Shown here piece by piece: positions 7,522 to 15,327 of a DNA stretch of 42,097 nucleotides (positions are counted from its first letter, which is position 1; every line of letters begins with the position of its first letter). The position numbers were made by a program, and so were the translations under genes. The DNA is from an uncultured Verrucomicrobiales bacterium (GTDB lineage Bacteria > Verrucomicrobiota > Verrucomicrobiia > Verrucomicrobiales > Akkermansiaceae): contig CALGMJ010000052.1 in assembly GCA_937958875.1 (NCBI GenBank), forward strand, positions 1 to 42,097, given 5' to 3'. Below the pieces are notes generated by a model. The model had not been told where the DNA came from and searched no databases. It was given only the letters and a program-made list of their open reading frames with translations.

Positions 7522-8655
7522 ATGAAGCTCTGGAAAGGAACAGCCATCATCTTACCAGGATTTATCCTTCTGGCTGTCATCCTATTTTTTCTTAAAAAAA
7601 ATAACACTCGCTCCATTCCGCCTGAAACCATCGAGACAGTCGCCCAACCCACCGATCCCCCATCCCCGCTCTCTGATCTCGGCTCCCGGCCAGATTGGTC
7701 CAGCCTTGATCCGCTCCAAAAAACCATCACAAGGAAGACTTTCATCTCTAGGCTTGAAAGGGTCTACACGAAGTATCAGTCGTGGAAAAAGTGGCTCAAT
7801 ATCAAGGATGACCACGTTGTCATTTCGACAAGCTCTACTCCCTACCGTTTTTTCTTTGCGACTCAGGAGCGAATTCTTCCTCCCCTTTCCTCACTTTCAG
7901 ATCTCCATATTGCGATTGATCCTGGTCATATCGGCGGCGCCTTTGCGGAAATGGAAGAACGCCATCTTCAATATGGAGATCATACCCCGATTCGAGAAGG
8001 GAACATGACATTAGCCACCGCTCAGATTTTAGCCCCTCTACTCAGATCCCATGGGGCCCGAGTGACGCTCGTTCGTGATAAAAATGAACCTGTCACGATC
8101 GCTAAGCCGACCGATTTTCAATCCGAGCGCCTCTTCTATCGCACCTCCGAGATTCGCGCTCGAGCCCAGCTGGTGAACCAACATTTAAAACCAGATCTCG
8201 TTCTATGCTTACATTTCAATGCTTCCGGCTCTCCGGTCCCAATTCCCGGTCAGCATTTACACATTTTGATCAATGGAGCTTATCACGAAAGCGAACTCAA
8301 GCATGAGGACGAGCGCTTTCAGATGCTTCACCGCTTACTTTCACGCGCCTCCGAACTAGAAATCCCCCTCGCCAGCAGCATTATCGAAAGTTTCAAAAAA
8401 CAAACCAAACTCCCCCCTTACCTCTATCGCCCTGACCATCCTTTTTCGGTGAACATTGCGGAAAATGACTACCTCTGGGCGCGTAACTTGCTCGCCAACC
8501 GGCTCTATCAATGCCCAGTCATTTTTCTAGAACCCTATGTCATGAACAGCACTGAGTTCGTCGCCCGTTTTAAGAAAAATCCAGATCTTATTTACCAAGA
8601 ATATGCGCAAGCTGTCTTAGACGGTGTCCTCTCCCATTTCTCTGTCGAACAGTAA
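7522..8655 (+). CDS. N-acetylmuramoyl-L-alanine amidase (Amidase_3), membrane-anchored
   Basis: 377 residues. This zinc enzyme cuts the bond between N-acetylmuramic acid and the stem peptide, used in cell separation and wall turnover. One N-terminal transmembrane anchor (about 7-24) places the rest outside the inner membrane. The catalytic domain (about 125-370) carries the three expected zinc ligands: His136 in DPGHIGG, Glu159 in REGNMTLA and His231 in LCLHFNA. The long charged stretch before the domain (25-110) has no recognised motif. The ATG lies 8 bases after a TACACT -10 candidate, so the mRNA may lack a leader. The epimerase-like gene follows after 18 bases, in the same frame. Confidence 0.88.
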   Translation: MKLWKGTAIILPGFILLAVILFFLKKNNTRSIPPETIETVAQPTDPPSPLSDLGSRPDWSSLDPLQKTITRKTFISRLERVYTKYQSWKKWLNIKDDHVVISTSSTPYRFFFATQERILPPLSSLSDLHIAIDPGHIGGAFAEMEERHLQYGDHTPIREGNMTLATAQILAPLLRSHGARVTLVRDKNEPVTIAKPTDFQSERLFYRTSEIRARAQLVNQHLKPDLVLCLHFNASGSPVPIPGQHLHILINGAYHESELKHEDERFQMLHRLLSRASELEIPLASSIIESFKKQTKLPPYLYRPDHPFSVNIAENDYLWARNLLANRLYQCPVIFLEPYVMNSTEFVARFKKNPDLIYQEYAQAVLDGVLSHFSVEQ

Positions 8656-8673
8656 CTTCACCCCCCTTATTCT

Positions 8674-9483
8674 TTGAAAAAACACCTTCTCATTGCCGGA
8701 GCCGGCTACCTCGGTCAGGAAATTGCACGCCAAGCTAAATCAATCTACGACATTACTTGCCTCACAAAATCTGGTGATACCGACTCGATCGCTTGTGATT
8801 TATCGGACCTCTCTCAGCTCAAAGCCCTCGCAGTCAACACTCCCACGCCTGATACCATCATCCATTGTGCCTCATCAGGACGCGGTGGAGCTGAAGCCTA
8901 TCGCGCCGTTTTCGTCAATGGCTGCCAAAATCTCCTCGAAACATTCCCTGACGCCCATCTCATTCTCACCTCTTCAACGTCCGTATATCACCAGACTGAC
9001 GGCTCAGATGTCACTGAAAAGTCTGCGACCGAACCGATTCGAGAAACATCTCAGCTTCTACTCGAAGCGGAAGACAAAGTCCTCTCTGCAGGAGGAGCCG
9101 TCGCTCGTCTGGCCGGCCTTTATGGCCCTGATCGCTCTGTGATTTATCGGAAATTGATGGATGGCTCCGCGACGATCGAAGAAGACGGACGCCGTATTTT
9201 AAACCAAATCCATCGCGAAGATGCTGCCTCCGCAGTGATCCACCTCGCCCAGAATGAGCTCCGCGGATGCTATAATGTTTGTGATGACGAACCGATATCC
9301 CAGCTCGATTGCTATCAGGGATTATGCAAACAGCTCGAAAAAAGCCTTCCTCCCGTGGCGCCGAAAAACACCTCACGAAAAAGAGCGTGGACTCATAAAC
9401 GAGTTCTGAATGCCAAAATCAAAGCCAGTGGCTGGAGCCCGCGACATCCCAGCTTCTTATTAGCAGCGAGATCTTTTTCTTAA
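8674..9483 (+). CDS. NAD(P)-dependent epimerase/dehydratase-like protein (SDR, YeeZ-like)
   Basis: 269 residues starting at a TTG; there is no in-frame ATG between the amidase stop and this codon. An N-terminal Rossmann fold shows IAGAGYLGQEIA with the GxGxxG dinucleotide motif. LILTSSTSVYHQ is the strand-5 Ser/Thr segment, followed by a conserved VARLAGLYGPDR that is typical of extended and atypical SDR proteins. A YxxxK catalytic pair is not clear, as in the atypical YeeZ-like subgroup, so the substrate is unknown. Two-gene unit with the amidase. The C-terminus KASGWSPRHPSFLLA is typical of nucleoside-diphosphate-sugar epimerase-like proteins. Confidence 0.75.
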   Translation: MKKHLLIAGAGYLGQEIARQAKSIYDITCLTKSGDTDSIACDLSDLSQLKALAVNTPTPDTIIHCASSGRGGAEAYRAVFVNGCQNLLETFPDAHLILTSSTSVYHQTDGSDVTEKSATEPIRETSQLLLEAEDKVLSAGGAVARLAGLYGPDRSVIYRKLMDGSATIEEDGRRILNQIHREDAASAVIHLAQNELRGCYNVCDDEPISQLDCYQGLCKQLEKSLPPVAPKNTSRKRAWTHKRVLNAKIKASGWSPRHPSFLLAARSFS

Positions 9484-9544
9484 GTCTATTTAACTAAGCT
9501 TTGTCCATTTTCAAAAGATATGGCAAACTTCGCTCACTCTCCTC

Positions 9545-10213
9545 ATGCAAAGATTGCTCCCCAACATTCTCACCCTTCTTATTCTGCCCATTTTTTTGGT
9601 CAGCTGTGGTGAGGGAGGGGGCACACCTAGCTATAATCCTGACATTGGCCCATTTGACGAAAATGGCAATTACGTCGAAGCCTGGGCAGACAATCCCCCA
9701 AAAAGCAAAAGACGAAGAAAAGCTCGAAATCCTGAGCCCAAACCAAGTCCAAAAGCTAAACCGAAAAAGCCCGTAGAATCATCTTGGGCTCGAAAAAAAC
9801 GGGAGAAAAAAGAACGCGAAGAAAAAGCGCAGCGAGATATCGAAGAACGGCTCGCCTCTGAGCGCCGCGCCGCAGCTGCACAAATCGCCCAGGAAAGAAG
9901 AAAAAGCGAACAAGCTCAGCAAGCAAGACGCAGCCGCCAACAAGCACTGGCAAAAAAAAGACGAGAAGAACTCGCTCGCTCCCGGGCTAGGCAACAAGCA
10001 AGCAAAGCTAAGCCAAAACATAAGGCTAAGCCCAAGCCCAAGCCAAAACCGGTCAAAGTAGCACCGCGATATCACTTCCATAAAGTCGCTAAAAGTGAGA
10101 CTCTTTACAGCTTAGCTAAGCGCTACGGCACATCCGTTAGCTCAATAAAAAAAGCGAATAAACTTCGGGCTAATACCATTCGCACTGGCACGACGCTGAA
10201 GATCCCCCGCTAG
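9545..10213 (+). CDS. LysM-domain lipoprotein with a long charged linker
   Basis: 222 residues. An N-terminal lipoprotein signal ends in the lipobox FLVSC, so Cys21 would be lipidated. It is followed by a Gly/Asp/Pro region, then about 110 residues very rich in Lys, Arg, Glu, Ala and Gln that should form a long helix or coiled coil, then Lys/Pro repeats. Residues about 176-221 are one LysM domain (HKVAKSETLYSLAKRYGTSV ... IKKANKL ... TTLKIPR), which binds GlcNAc-containing glycans such as peptidoglycan. The highly basic linker suggests an elongated envelope protein linking the membrane to the wall. It lies 61 bases after the epimerase-like gene. Confidence 0.82.
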   Translation: MQRLLPNILTLLILPIFLVSCGEGGGTPSYNPDIGPFDENGNYVEAWADNPPKSKRRRKARNPEPKPSPKAKPKKPVESSWARKKREKKEREEKAQRDIEERLASERRAAAAQIAQERRKSEQAQQARRSRQQALAKKRREELARSRARQQASKAKPKHKAKPKPKPKPVKVAPRYHFHKVAKSETLYSLAKRYGTSVSSIKKANKLRANTIRTGTTLKIPR

Positions 10214-10418
10214 GGCTTTTCGTCTTTTGTCTGCGTCCGACGAGCAGCGAAAACTTCGCTGAGGATAACATCATCTAGTCCACTAAGGAGCCCGGTCTAT
10301 CTCAACTCCGGTAGAGAGGAATCAAGACGAAATCCTCCTAAATCAGCAGAGAACGAACCTGAAAGACGTAATGGATCGACGTTTTAAAAAAAAGAGCGTA
10401 TGACTTCACTATATCAAT
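10214..10418. other. 205-base intergenic region before the cyclase gene
   Basis: This spacer holds a small perfect stem AGCGAA/TTCGCT (10246-10260) without a T-run, and a promoter candidate near its right end. No RNA gene or riboswitch consensus was recognised. Confidence 0.4.
10376..10404 (+). promoter_or_regulatory. Candidate promoter of the cyclase/hybrid kinase pair
   Basis: TCGACG (10376-10381), a 17-base A-rich spacer and TATGAC (10399-10404). The predicted mRNA would begin about 8 bases before the ATG at 10419, giving a very short leader. The A-tract in the spacer (8 consecutive A) is notable. Assigned by eye only. Confidence 0.4.
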
Positions 10419-11471
10419 ATGGTGAACAATTCGCAGGAAAAGCAGGCTTTCCAAATTCTTCTCGTCGATGACAACCCGACAAATTTACAGGTACTCTACA
10501 AAGCATTGGAGGCAGAGGGACACGAATTATTGATCGCCATGAATGGAGCAGAAGCACTCGAAATTGCTCGCTCTGCTCAACCAACCTTAATTCTGTTAGA
10601 CATTAACATGCCTGGCCTTGATGGCTTTGAGACCTGTGAACAACTTAAGGCTGACCCCCTCACCGCTGACAGCGCGATCATTTTCCTGTCTGCACGTGAT
10701 TCAGTGGATGACAAGGTTCGGGGACTTGAAATTGGTGGTGTGGATTACATTTCTAAGCCCTTTCAATTTCAAGAAGTCATCGCCCGAGTGCAGACCCAGA
10801 TCGGCCTCCGTCAAGCTCGCTTAGATGCCGAGACAGAGTCAGCTAAGGCGGACCGTTTACTTCATAGCATTCTACCTGACAGCATCGCCGAACGCCTAAA
10901 ACGTAACGAGCGAAATCCAGTCGATGAAATCGAATCGGCAACTATCATTTTTTGTGATCTTTCAAATTTCACCCCTTATGCCTCTGGACAAAAAGCTGCC
11001 GCTATCGTGCGGGATCTTGATTCCGTTTTCTCAAGACTAGACCTGCTGACCGAGCGCTTCTGCCTTGAGAAGATTAAAACAATCGGCGACTGCTATATGG
11101 CTGCCGCAGGTGTGCCTGACCCTCTCAAAAATCATCCTACTGCGGCAGTAGATTTCGCCCTCACCGTCATCGATGAATGGTCCGCCGTGCAAGAGGATAT
11201 TCAGCAAGATCTTGGCGTCCGCATTGGCATTCATAGCGGGCCTGTCGTCGCTGGAGTCATTGGTGAAGATAAGTATGCCTATGACGTCTGGGGAGATACC
11301 GTAAACATCGCTAGCCGGCTTGAGGAAACTGGCGAAGCCGGAAAAATCCACCTGAGTGAACACACTAAGAATGCACTCAATGCCTCCGACTACTGTTTTA
11401 ATAAACGTGGCCCTATCACTCTCCGTGGCATCGGAGAAGTAGAGACCTATTTCGTCACCCGCACACCGTAA
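10419..11471 (+). CDS. Response regulator with class III adenylate cyclase output domain
   Basis: 350 residues. Residues 12-125 form a receiver domain with the acidic pair DD at 17-18, phosphoacceptor Asp61 (LLDINMPG) and Lys113 (ISKPF). A short helix with RLLHSILPDSIAERL, the usual linker before such cyclases, leads to a class III nucleotidyl cyclase domain (about 170-345). Metal Asp residues appear in FCDLSNFT and IGDCY. The base-specifying residues are Lys in EKIKTIGD and Asp in YDVWGD, the adenylate pattern. The transition-state Asn and Arg are in VNIASRLE. All catalytic residues appear present, so cAMP synthesis controlled by phosphorylation is predicted. The hybrid kinase starts 21 bases downstream and is the obvious partner. 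Confidence 0.9.
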   Translation: MVNNSQEKQAFQILLVDDNPTNLQVLYKALEAEGHELLIAMNGAEALEIARSAQPTLILLDINMPGLDGFETCEQLKADPLTADSAIIFLSARDSVDDKVRGLEIGGVDYISKPFQFQEVIARVQTQIGLRQARLDAETESAKADRLLHSILPDSIAERLKRNERNPVDEIESATIIFCDLSNFTPYASGQKAAAIVRDLDSVFSRLDLLTERFCLEKIKTIGDCYMAAAGVPDPLKNHPTAAVDFALTVIDEWSAVQEDIQQDLGVRIGIHSGPVVAGVIGEDKYAYDVWGDTVNIASRLEETGEAGKIHLSEHTKNALNASDYCFNKRGPITLRGIGEVETYFVTRTP

Positions 11472-11492
11472 CCCCTCACCCGATTCACTCCC

Positions 11493-13664
11493 ATGGAACC
11501 CTCTCCCTTTGCAGCCTCCTCTGCCCGTAAAAATCACCTCGGAGAACTGTTAGATTCCTCTCCTGACGCAATGGTTATCCTAAATCGAGAGGGCCTGATC
11601 TGGCGAGCAAACCCGGAGATGTGTCGAATGTTCTCCTATGAGCTGGCTGAGTTTCTGGGGCATTCTATCGAACTCGTGATGCCCATACGCTTCCGCCGAG
11701 CCTTCCAACGACGGCTTAAGCGCTATTTTAAAAATCCCATTCGCCAAAAAATGGGCCAAGGGCTCGAGGTCGCGGGACTCCATCGGAATCAAAGTGAATT
11801 CCCTATCGCCATCAGTATTAGCCCGCTCAATATTGATGATGAAATCATGGCGGTGTGCGCCGTCCGAGATCTCACCGACCGCTACCAGCAGGAGCTCATT
11901 CTCCGAGAACGCGAAGCTCGCTTCCGCAATCTCATGGAAGCCGCCCCGGATGGCATCATCCTCTCTGACTCCACTGGAAAAATCCTCCAGCTCAACCCTC
12001 AAATTTGTAACATCTTTAAGTACGATGCAAAAGAGATGCTCGGCATGAATGTCCGTGACCTCATGCCTGAGAAATACCGCCCTATTCAGGATGCACTCTT
12101 ACGCCGATTTCTCCGTGACCCAAAACGTATCGAGATGGGCCGAAATCATCACTTAAATGGTCTTTGTAAGAACGGCGAAGTCTTCCCTCTCGAACTCAAT
12201 GTCAGCCCGATCATTGAGGAGAATGAAACTCTCGTCGTCTCTTGCCTCCGTGATATTACCGAGCGACGAGATCGTGAAAATCAACTAAAGATAGCCCAAC
12301 AAGCTGCCGAGAGCGCAAACCAGGCAAAGAGTGAATTTCTCTCTCACATGAGCCACGAACTCCGCACCCCTCTCAACGGCATTCTCGGTTACACCCAAAT
12401 CCTCAAACAGGATACCACTCTTACCGCAGAACAACAAAGCGGCCTAGAATCAATTATGAACTGTGGTGAGCATCTTCTTTCTCTCATCAATGATGTGCTC
12501 GACCTTTCCAAGATCGAAGCAGGCCACGAAGAACTGAATCTTGCTCCCACCGACCTTCACCTTCTAATCAATGAAGTCACTGACATCCTCCGCCCGCGCA
12601 CGCGAGATAAAGGACTGAAATTCACGGTCAAAATTAAACCTGAAGTTCCTATTGGCGTCATCACAGATGCAGCCAAAGTACGACAAATCCTAGTAAACTT
12701 ACTTAGTAATGCCATCAAATTCACCAGTGAAGGAGAAGTCACTCTTTCCGTGAAACAGAAAAAAGACGGACTCTATCAATTCCGAGTCTGTGATACGGGG
12801 ATCGGCATGAATTCAGACGAACTAAACATCATTTTCGATCCCTTCCGCCAGGTAGAAGCTGGCAAGGCGGCAGGAGGCACTGGACTCGGGCTTTCAATCT
12901 GCAAACACCTTTCTGAAATGCTGGGTGGATCTCTTCTGGCACGCAGCACAAAAGATCAAGGAAGTCGCTTCGACCTCCGCATTCCTCTGAAAGACCATTC
13001 ACTCACCGAGCATGAGGCGATGACTCAGGAGCAGCGCACAAACTGCCACCTCCGCCTAGCCCCAGGGCAAGAGGCTACCATTCTTGTCGCCGATGATCGC
13101 CAGACAAATTTGGACATTCTAGATCAACTTCTTCGTTTGATCGGATTTAACACCCTCACTGCTGACGATGGTGATACCGCAATCAAGATTTTAAAAACAA
13201 CCCCCGTCGATCTTGTCTTAATGGACGTGCGCATGCCTCGAATGAATGGGATCGATGCGGTGCAAAAAATCAGATCAAATGACAGCCTGAGTCACCTAAA
13301 GGTGGTGGCTGCAACCGCGAGCGTCTTCCCTGATTTTAAGCAAAAAGCTCTCGATGCAGGTTTTGATGATTTTCTTTCAAAACCCTTCCGAGCAGCTGAG
13401 CTCTACCAGATCCTACAAACGCATCTCGATCTTGAATTCGTGAATCAAGAAATGCCCGGAGAAAAAAGAGCATTAACCGCACCTCAAGCACTCCCCCCAG
13501 CCATTGCCAAAGAACTCGCCTCGGCCCTAGAAATTCGGAATTTCTCAAAAATCAATCAACTCATCGAACAGCTCACTCATGCGCCAGAGACAGAGGCGAT
13601 TGCTCATGAGTTAAAAAAGCATGCTTCCAAATTTGATTTCGAAGCACTCCAGAAGTTCACCTAA
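11493..13664 (+). CDS. PAS-PAS hybrid sensor histidine kinase
   Basis: 723 residues with no transmembrane segment, so a cytoplasmic sensor. Two PAS domains (about 15-130 and 138-258) precede HisKA with phosphoacceptor His288 in FLSHMSHELRTP. The HATPase domain has the N box (LVNLLSNAIKFT), G1 (DTGIGM) and G2 (GGTGLGLSI). A receiver (about 528-645) has Asp578 (LMDVRMPRMNG) and Lys630. The last 75 residues are helical and resemble the C-terminal tail of many such kinases but have no clear Hpt His motif. The two PAS domains are similar in sequence (NPEM/NPQI, RRFLR/RRLKRYF), suggesting internal duplication. The gene overlaps the convergent next gene by 4 bases. Confidence 0.93.
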   Translation: MEPSPFAASSARKNHLGELLDSSPDAMVILNREGLIWRANPEMCRMFSYELAEFLGHSIELVMPIRFRRAFQRRLKRYFKNPIRQKMGQGLEVAGLHRNQSEFPIAISISPLNIDDEIMAVCAVRDLTDRYQQELILREREARFRNLMEAAPDGIILSDSTGKILQLNPQICNIFKYDAKEMLGMNVRDLMPEKYRPIQDALLRRFLRDPKRIEMGRNHHLNGLCKNGEVFPLELNVSPIIEENETLVVSCLRDITERRDRENQLKIAQQAAESANQAKSEFLSHMSHELRTPLNGILGYTQILKQDTTLTAEQQSGLESIMNCGEHLLSLINDVLDLSKIEAGHEELNLAPTDLHLLINEVTDILRPRTRDKGLKFTVKIKPEVPIGVITDAAKVRQILVNLLSNAIKFTSEGEVTLSVKQKKDGLYQFRVCDTGIGMNSDELNIIFDPFRQVEAGKAAGGTGLGLSICKHLSEMLGGSLLARSTKDQGSRFDLRIPLKDHSLTEHEAMTQEQRTNCHLRLAPGQEATILVADDRQTNLDILDQLLRLIGFNTLTADDGDTAIKILKTTPVDLVLMDVRMPRMNGIDAVQKIRSNDSLSHLKVVAATASVFPDFKQKALDAGFDDFLSKPFRAAELYQILQTHLDLEFVNQEMPGEKRALTAPQALPPAIAKELASALEIRNFSKINQLIEQLTHAPETEAIAHELKKHASKFDFEALQKFT

Positions 13665-14092
13665 TCCTCTTCTTTACTAGGCTTCCCAAATAAATGGCTA
13701 CGACTGGAATCGACAAGAAACTGCGATAAAGCTCGGCGTCCAAGAAGCATTGGATTTCGCATGACTGAGCGATCGCTCAAGCTGAGATGAAGCACCACTT
13801 CCTTCCCAGACAAAGTCACGCCTGAAACCTCGATGTAATAACGCTCTTCCGCGAGACCATTAGAACTTTTCACCTTTTTCACAGCCACTACCGGAGCTTC
13901 ACAAGAAATATCATCAATACTGATGAAACGCACCCAATCCTCACCATCTTTTGCAAACGGCTCGATATTTAAAGCGTGTAATGATGAGCTTCTTGCTCCC
14001 GTATCAATCTTTGCCCGTAGCGGTCCGAGCCCTAAACTCGGGATGGATAACCATTCACGCCGGCCAATCAATTCCTTATCACCTTCCTTCAT
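13661..14092 (-). CDS. RimK/LysX-associated ATP-dependent zinc protease-like protein (PF05618 type)
   Basis: 143 residues. It shows the family core: GRREWLSIPSLGL, then AKIDTGARSSSLHA, which carries an aspartic-protease-like DTGA motif, and a C-terminal NPMLLGRRALSQFLVD segment. Such proteins often sit beside RimK-like ATP-grasp ligases; none is present in this window. A well-spaced AAGGA ribosome site lies before the ATG, unlike many neighbours that lack one. Catalytic activity is a family-level annotation rather than something shown here. Confidence 0.82.
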   Translation of the reverse strand: MKEGDKELIGRREWLSIPSLGLGPLRAKIDTGARSSSLHALNIEPFAKDGEDWVRFISIDDISCEAPVVAVKKVKSSNGLAEERYYIEVSGVTLSGKEVVLHLSLSDRSVMRNPMLLGRRALSQFLVDSSRSHLFGKPSKEED

Positions 14093-14171
14093 TTATGTCC
14101 TTGAAGATGAACCGTCCTTCACCTCTCGTCAAATCACAGCTTCCTACTTCTGGATGGCTAACACAGAGTGG

Positions 14172-14200
14172 TTGCCTGTGAGCCTGAGCCAGACTAGAAT
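14172..14200 (+). promoter_or_regulatory. Promoter of the Fe-S carrier gene, with start codon 9 bases downstream
   Basis: TTGCCT (14172-14177), exactly 17 bases, then TAGAAT (14195-14200). The ATG at 14210 follows after only 9 bases, so the predicted mRNA has a leader of about three bases or none. There is no Shine-Dalgarno sequence in the gap TATCTCACA. This is the clearest leaderless candidate in the window. Confidence 0.65.
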
Positions 14201-14209
14201 TATCTCACA

Positions 14210-14590
14210 ATGATCGACGTCACACCTAAAGCGGCTGAAGAGCTTAAAGCTCTTCTTACCTCAAAAGATGCCCCAGCCTCCTCTGGTCTACGCCTTGGGG
14301 TAGAGCGCGGTGGTTGTGCTGGACTCGCCTACAGCATGCGTATTGCAGAACCTGAGGAAGGTGATGAAATCATCGACCTCTCCGGCACTCGCTTCATCGT
14401 AGCGCACGACTCATTTGATTTTCTACGAGGTTGCACCGTTGATTTTACCGATGAGCTCTCTGACCGAGGGTTTAAAATTTTCAACCCCAATGCTGCGCGC
14501 TCCTGCGGCTGCGGCACCTCCTTCGAACCTAGTGAGGAAGGAAAAAAGCCTGAATATGATCCAGCCCTAGATGGCACGGCCTGTAAATAA
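14210..14590 (+). CDS. A-type iron-sulfur cluster carrier (HesB/IscA/ErpA family)
   Basis: 126 residues. A-type carriers bind a [2Fe-2S] or [4Fe-4S] cluster and deliver it to target enzymes. The three ligand cysteines are in family positions: Cys36 (GGCAGLAY), Cys99 and Cys101 (SCGCGTSF), 62 residues apart. The C-terminal tail after the CGC motif is longer than usual and ends in Cys125, whose role is unknown. No isc or suf operon is nearby. It heads a tight group with the next two genes (gaps of 14 and 6 bases). lipA, a plausible client, is at 24700 but separate. Confidence 0.9.
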   Translation: MIDVTPKAAEELKALLTSKDAPASSGLRLGVERGGCAGLAYSMRIAEPEEGDEIIDLSGTRFIVAHDSFDFLRGCTVDFTDELSDRGFKIFNPNAARSCGCGTSFEPSEEGKKPEYDPALDGTACK

Positions 14591-14604
14591 GTGGCTCCAC
14601 TTTC

Positions 14605-15321
14605 ATGGCTAAGACTGATCCTGATGAATCCTCCAAACGTCGGCCGCCGATGTTTTGGTGGTTTTTAGCCAACGTCTTGGCCATCGCTCTCGCCATCACG
14701 TCTTGGCTCATCTGCCTCAATCTCTTTCGCGACCCAACCCACCCTACAAGCTATCAACTGATGCTAAAAGTGGGTCGCCTCCAACCACTGGAAAACTTCA
14801 CCACCACGAGCGCTCCTTCCCCACGTAAAACAAGTGGGCCTCTCAATCTGGAGGCAGAATTCTCACCATATCGAGAAGAAGATCTAGAAACATTGAATCA
14901 AGAATTTCTACGTTCTTACCTGACGAACTATCATAAAAATTCCTCACTCACCTATGTGACTGGTGAATTTAAAATCCTGGAAATACGCCCACTCACAAAA
15001 AACGACTTTTTCCCGACCGGAGCAGTGATCAAGGCTCAGGCAATGGTAGCTCCAGATGACCTAGCCGACTCGATCCCCTATCCCGTATTCATTGAATACC
15101 TCTTACCAGGAGACTCAGATCTAGTGACTCGATTTCAGCCTAGTGACACTCTCATTTTAAAGAAAATTCCGCATTGTGCAGCCATCCTCCATGTTGGTGA
15201 GATCGACTATGATACAAACAGCGCGCTCTACCTCACGCTAGTCCCACTCTGTGGCAGCGGCCATCAAACTTCACCGCCCACACAAGCAAATGTGGCAGCC
15301 TCCTTCCCTGTGTTCCTTTAA
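14605..15321 (+). CDS. Hypothetical membrane-anchored protein
   Basis: 238 residues, not recognised. A short charged N-terminus with RRPP precedes one transmembrane segment (about 17-41); the remaining roughly 195 residues should lie outside the cytoplasm. A Ser/Thr/Pro stretch (66-78) links to a mixed alpha/beta domain with LTYVTGEFKILEIRPLTKND. There are three scattered Cys and no catalytic signature. Its position directly before the GT51 glycosyltransferase gene, with only 6 bases between, suggests a shared transcript and perhaps a role in wall assembly. That role rests on context alone. Confidence 0.65.
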   Translation: MAKTDPDESSKRRPPMFWWFLANVLAIALAITSWLICLNLFRDPTHPTSYQLMLKVGRLQPLENFTTTSAPSPRKTSGPLNLEAEFSPYREEDLETLNQEFLRSYLTNYHKNSSLTYVTGEFKILEIRPLTKNDFFPTGAVIKAQAMVAPDDLADSIPYPVFIEYLLPGDSDLVTRFQPSDTLILKKIPHCAAILHVGEIDYDTNSALYLTLVPLCGSGHQTSPPTQANVAASFPVFL

Positions 15322-15327
15322 TCGAAT

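Noticed and set aside
9756-10081. Minus-strand frames inside the LysM lipoprotein gene
   Set aside because: The Phe/Leu/Ser-rich translations are the complement of the Lys/Arg/Glu-rich linker.
10214-10418. Possible riboswitch before the receiver-cyclase gene
   Set aside because: No known aptamer consensus was recognised; the only stem is 6 base pairs and there is no terminator.
11037-11537. A 166-codon minus-strand frame over the cyclase/hybrid kinase junction
   Set aside because: It overlaps two genes with complete domains and resembles no known protein.
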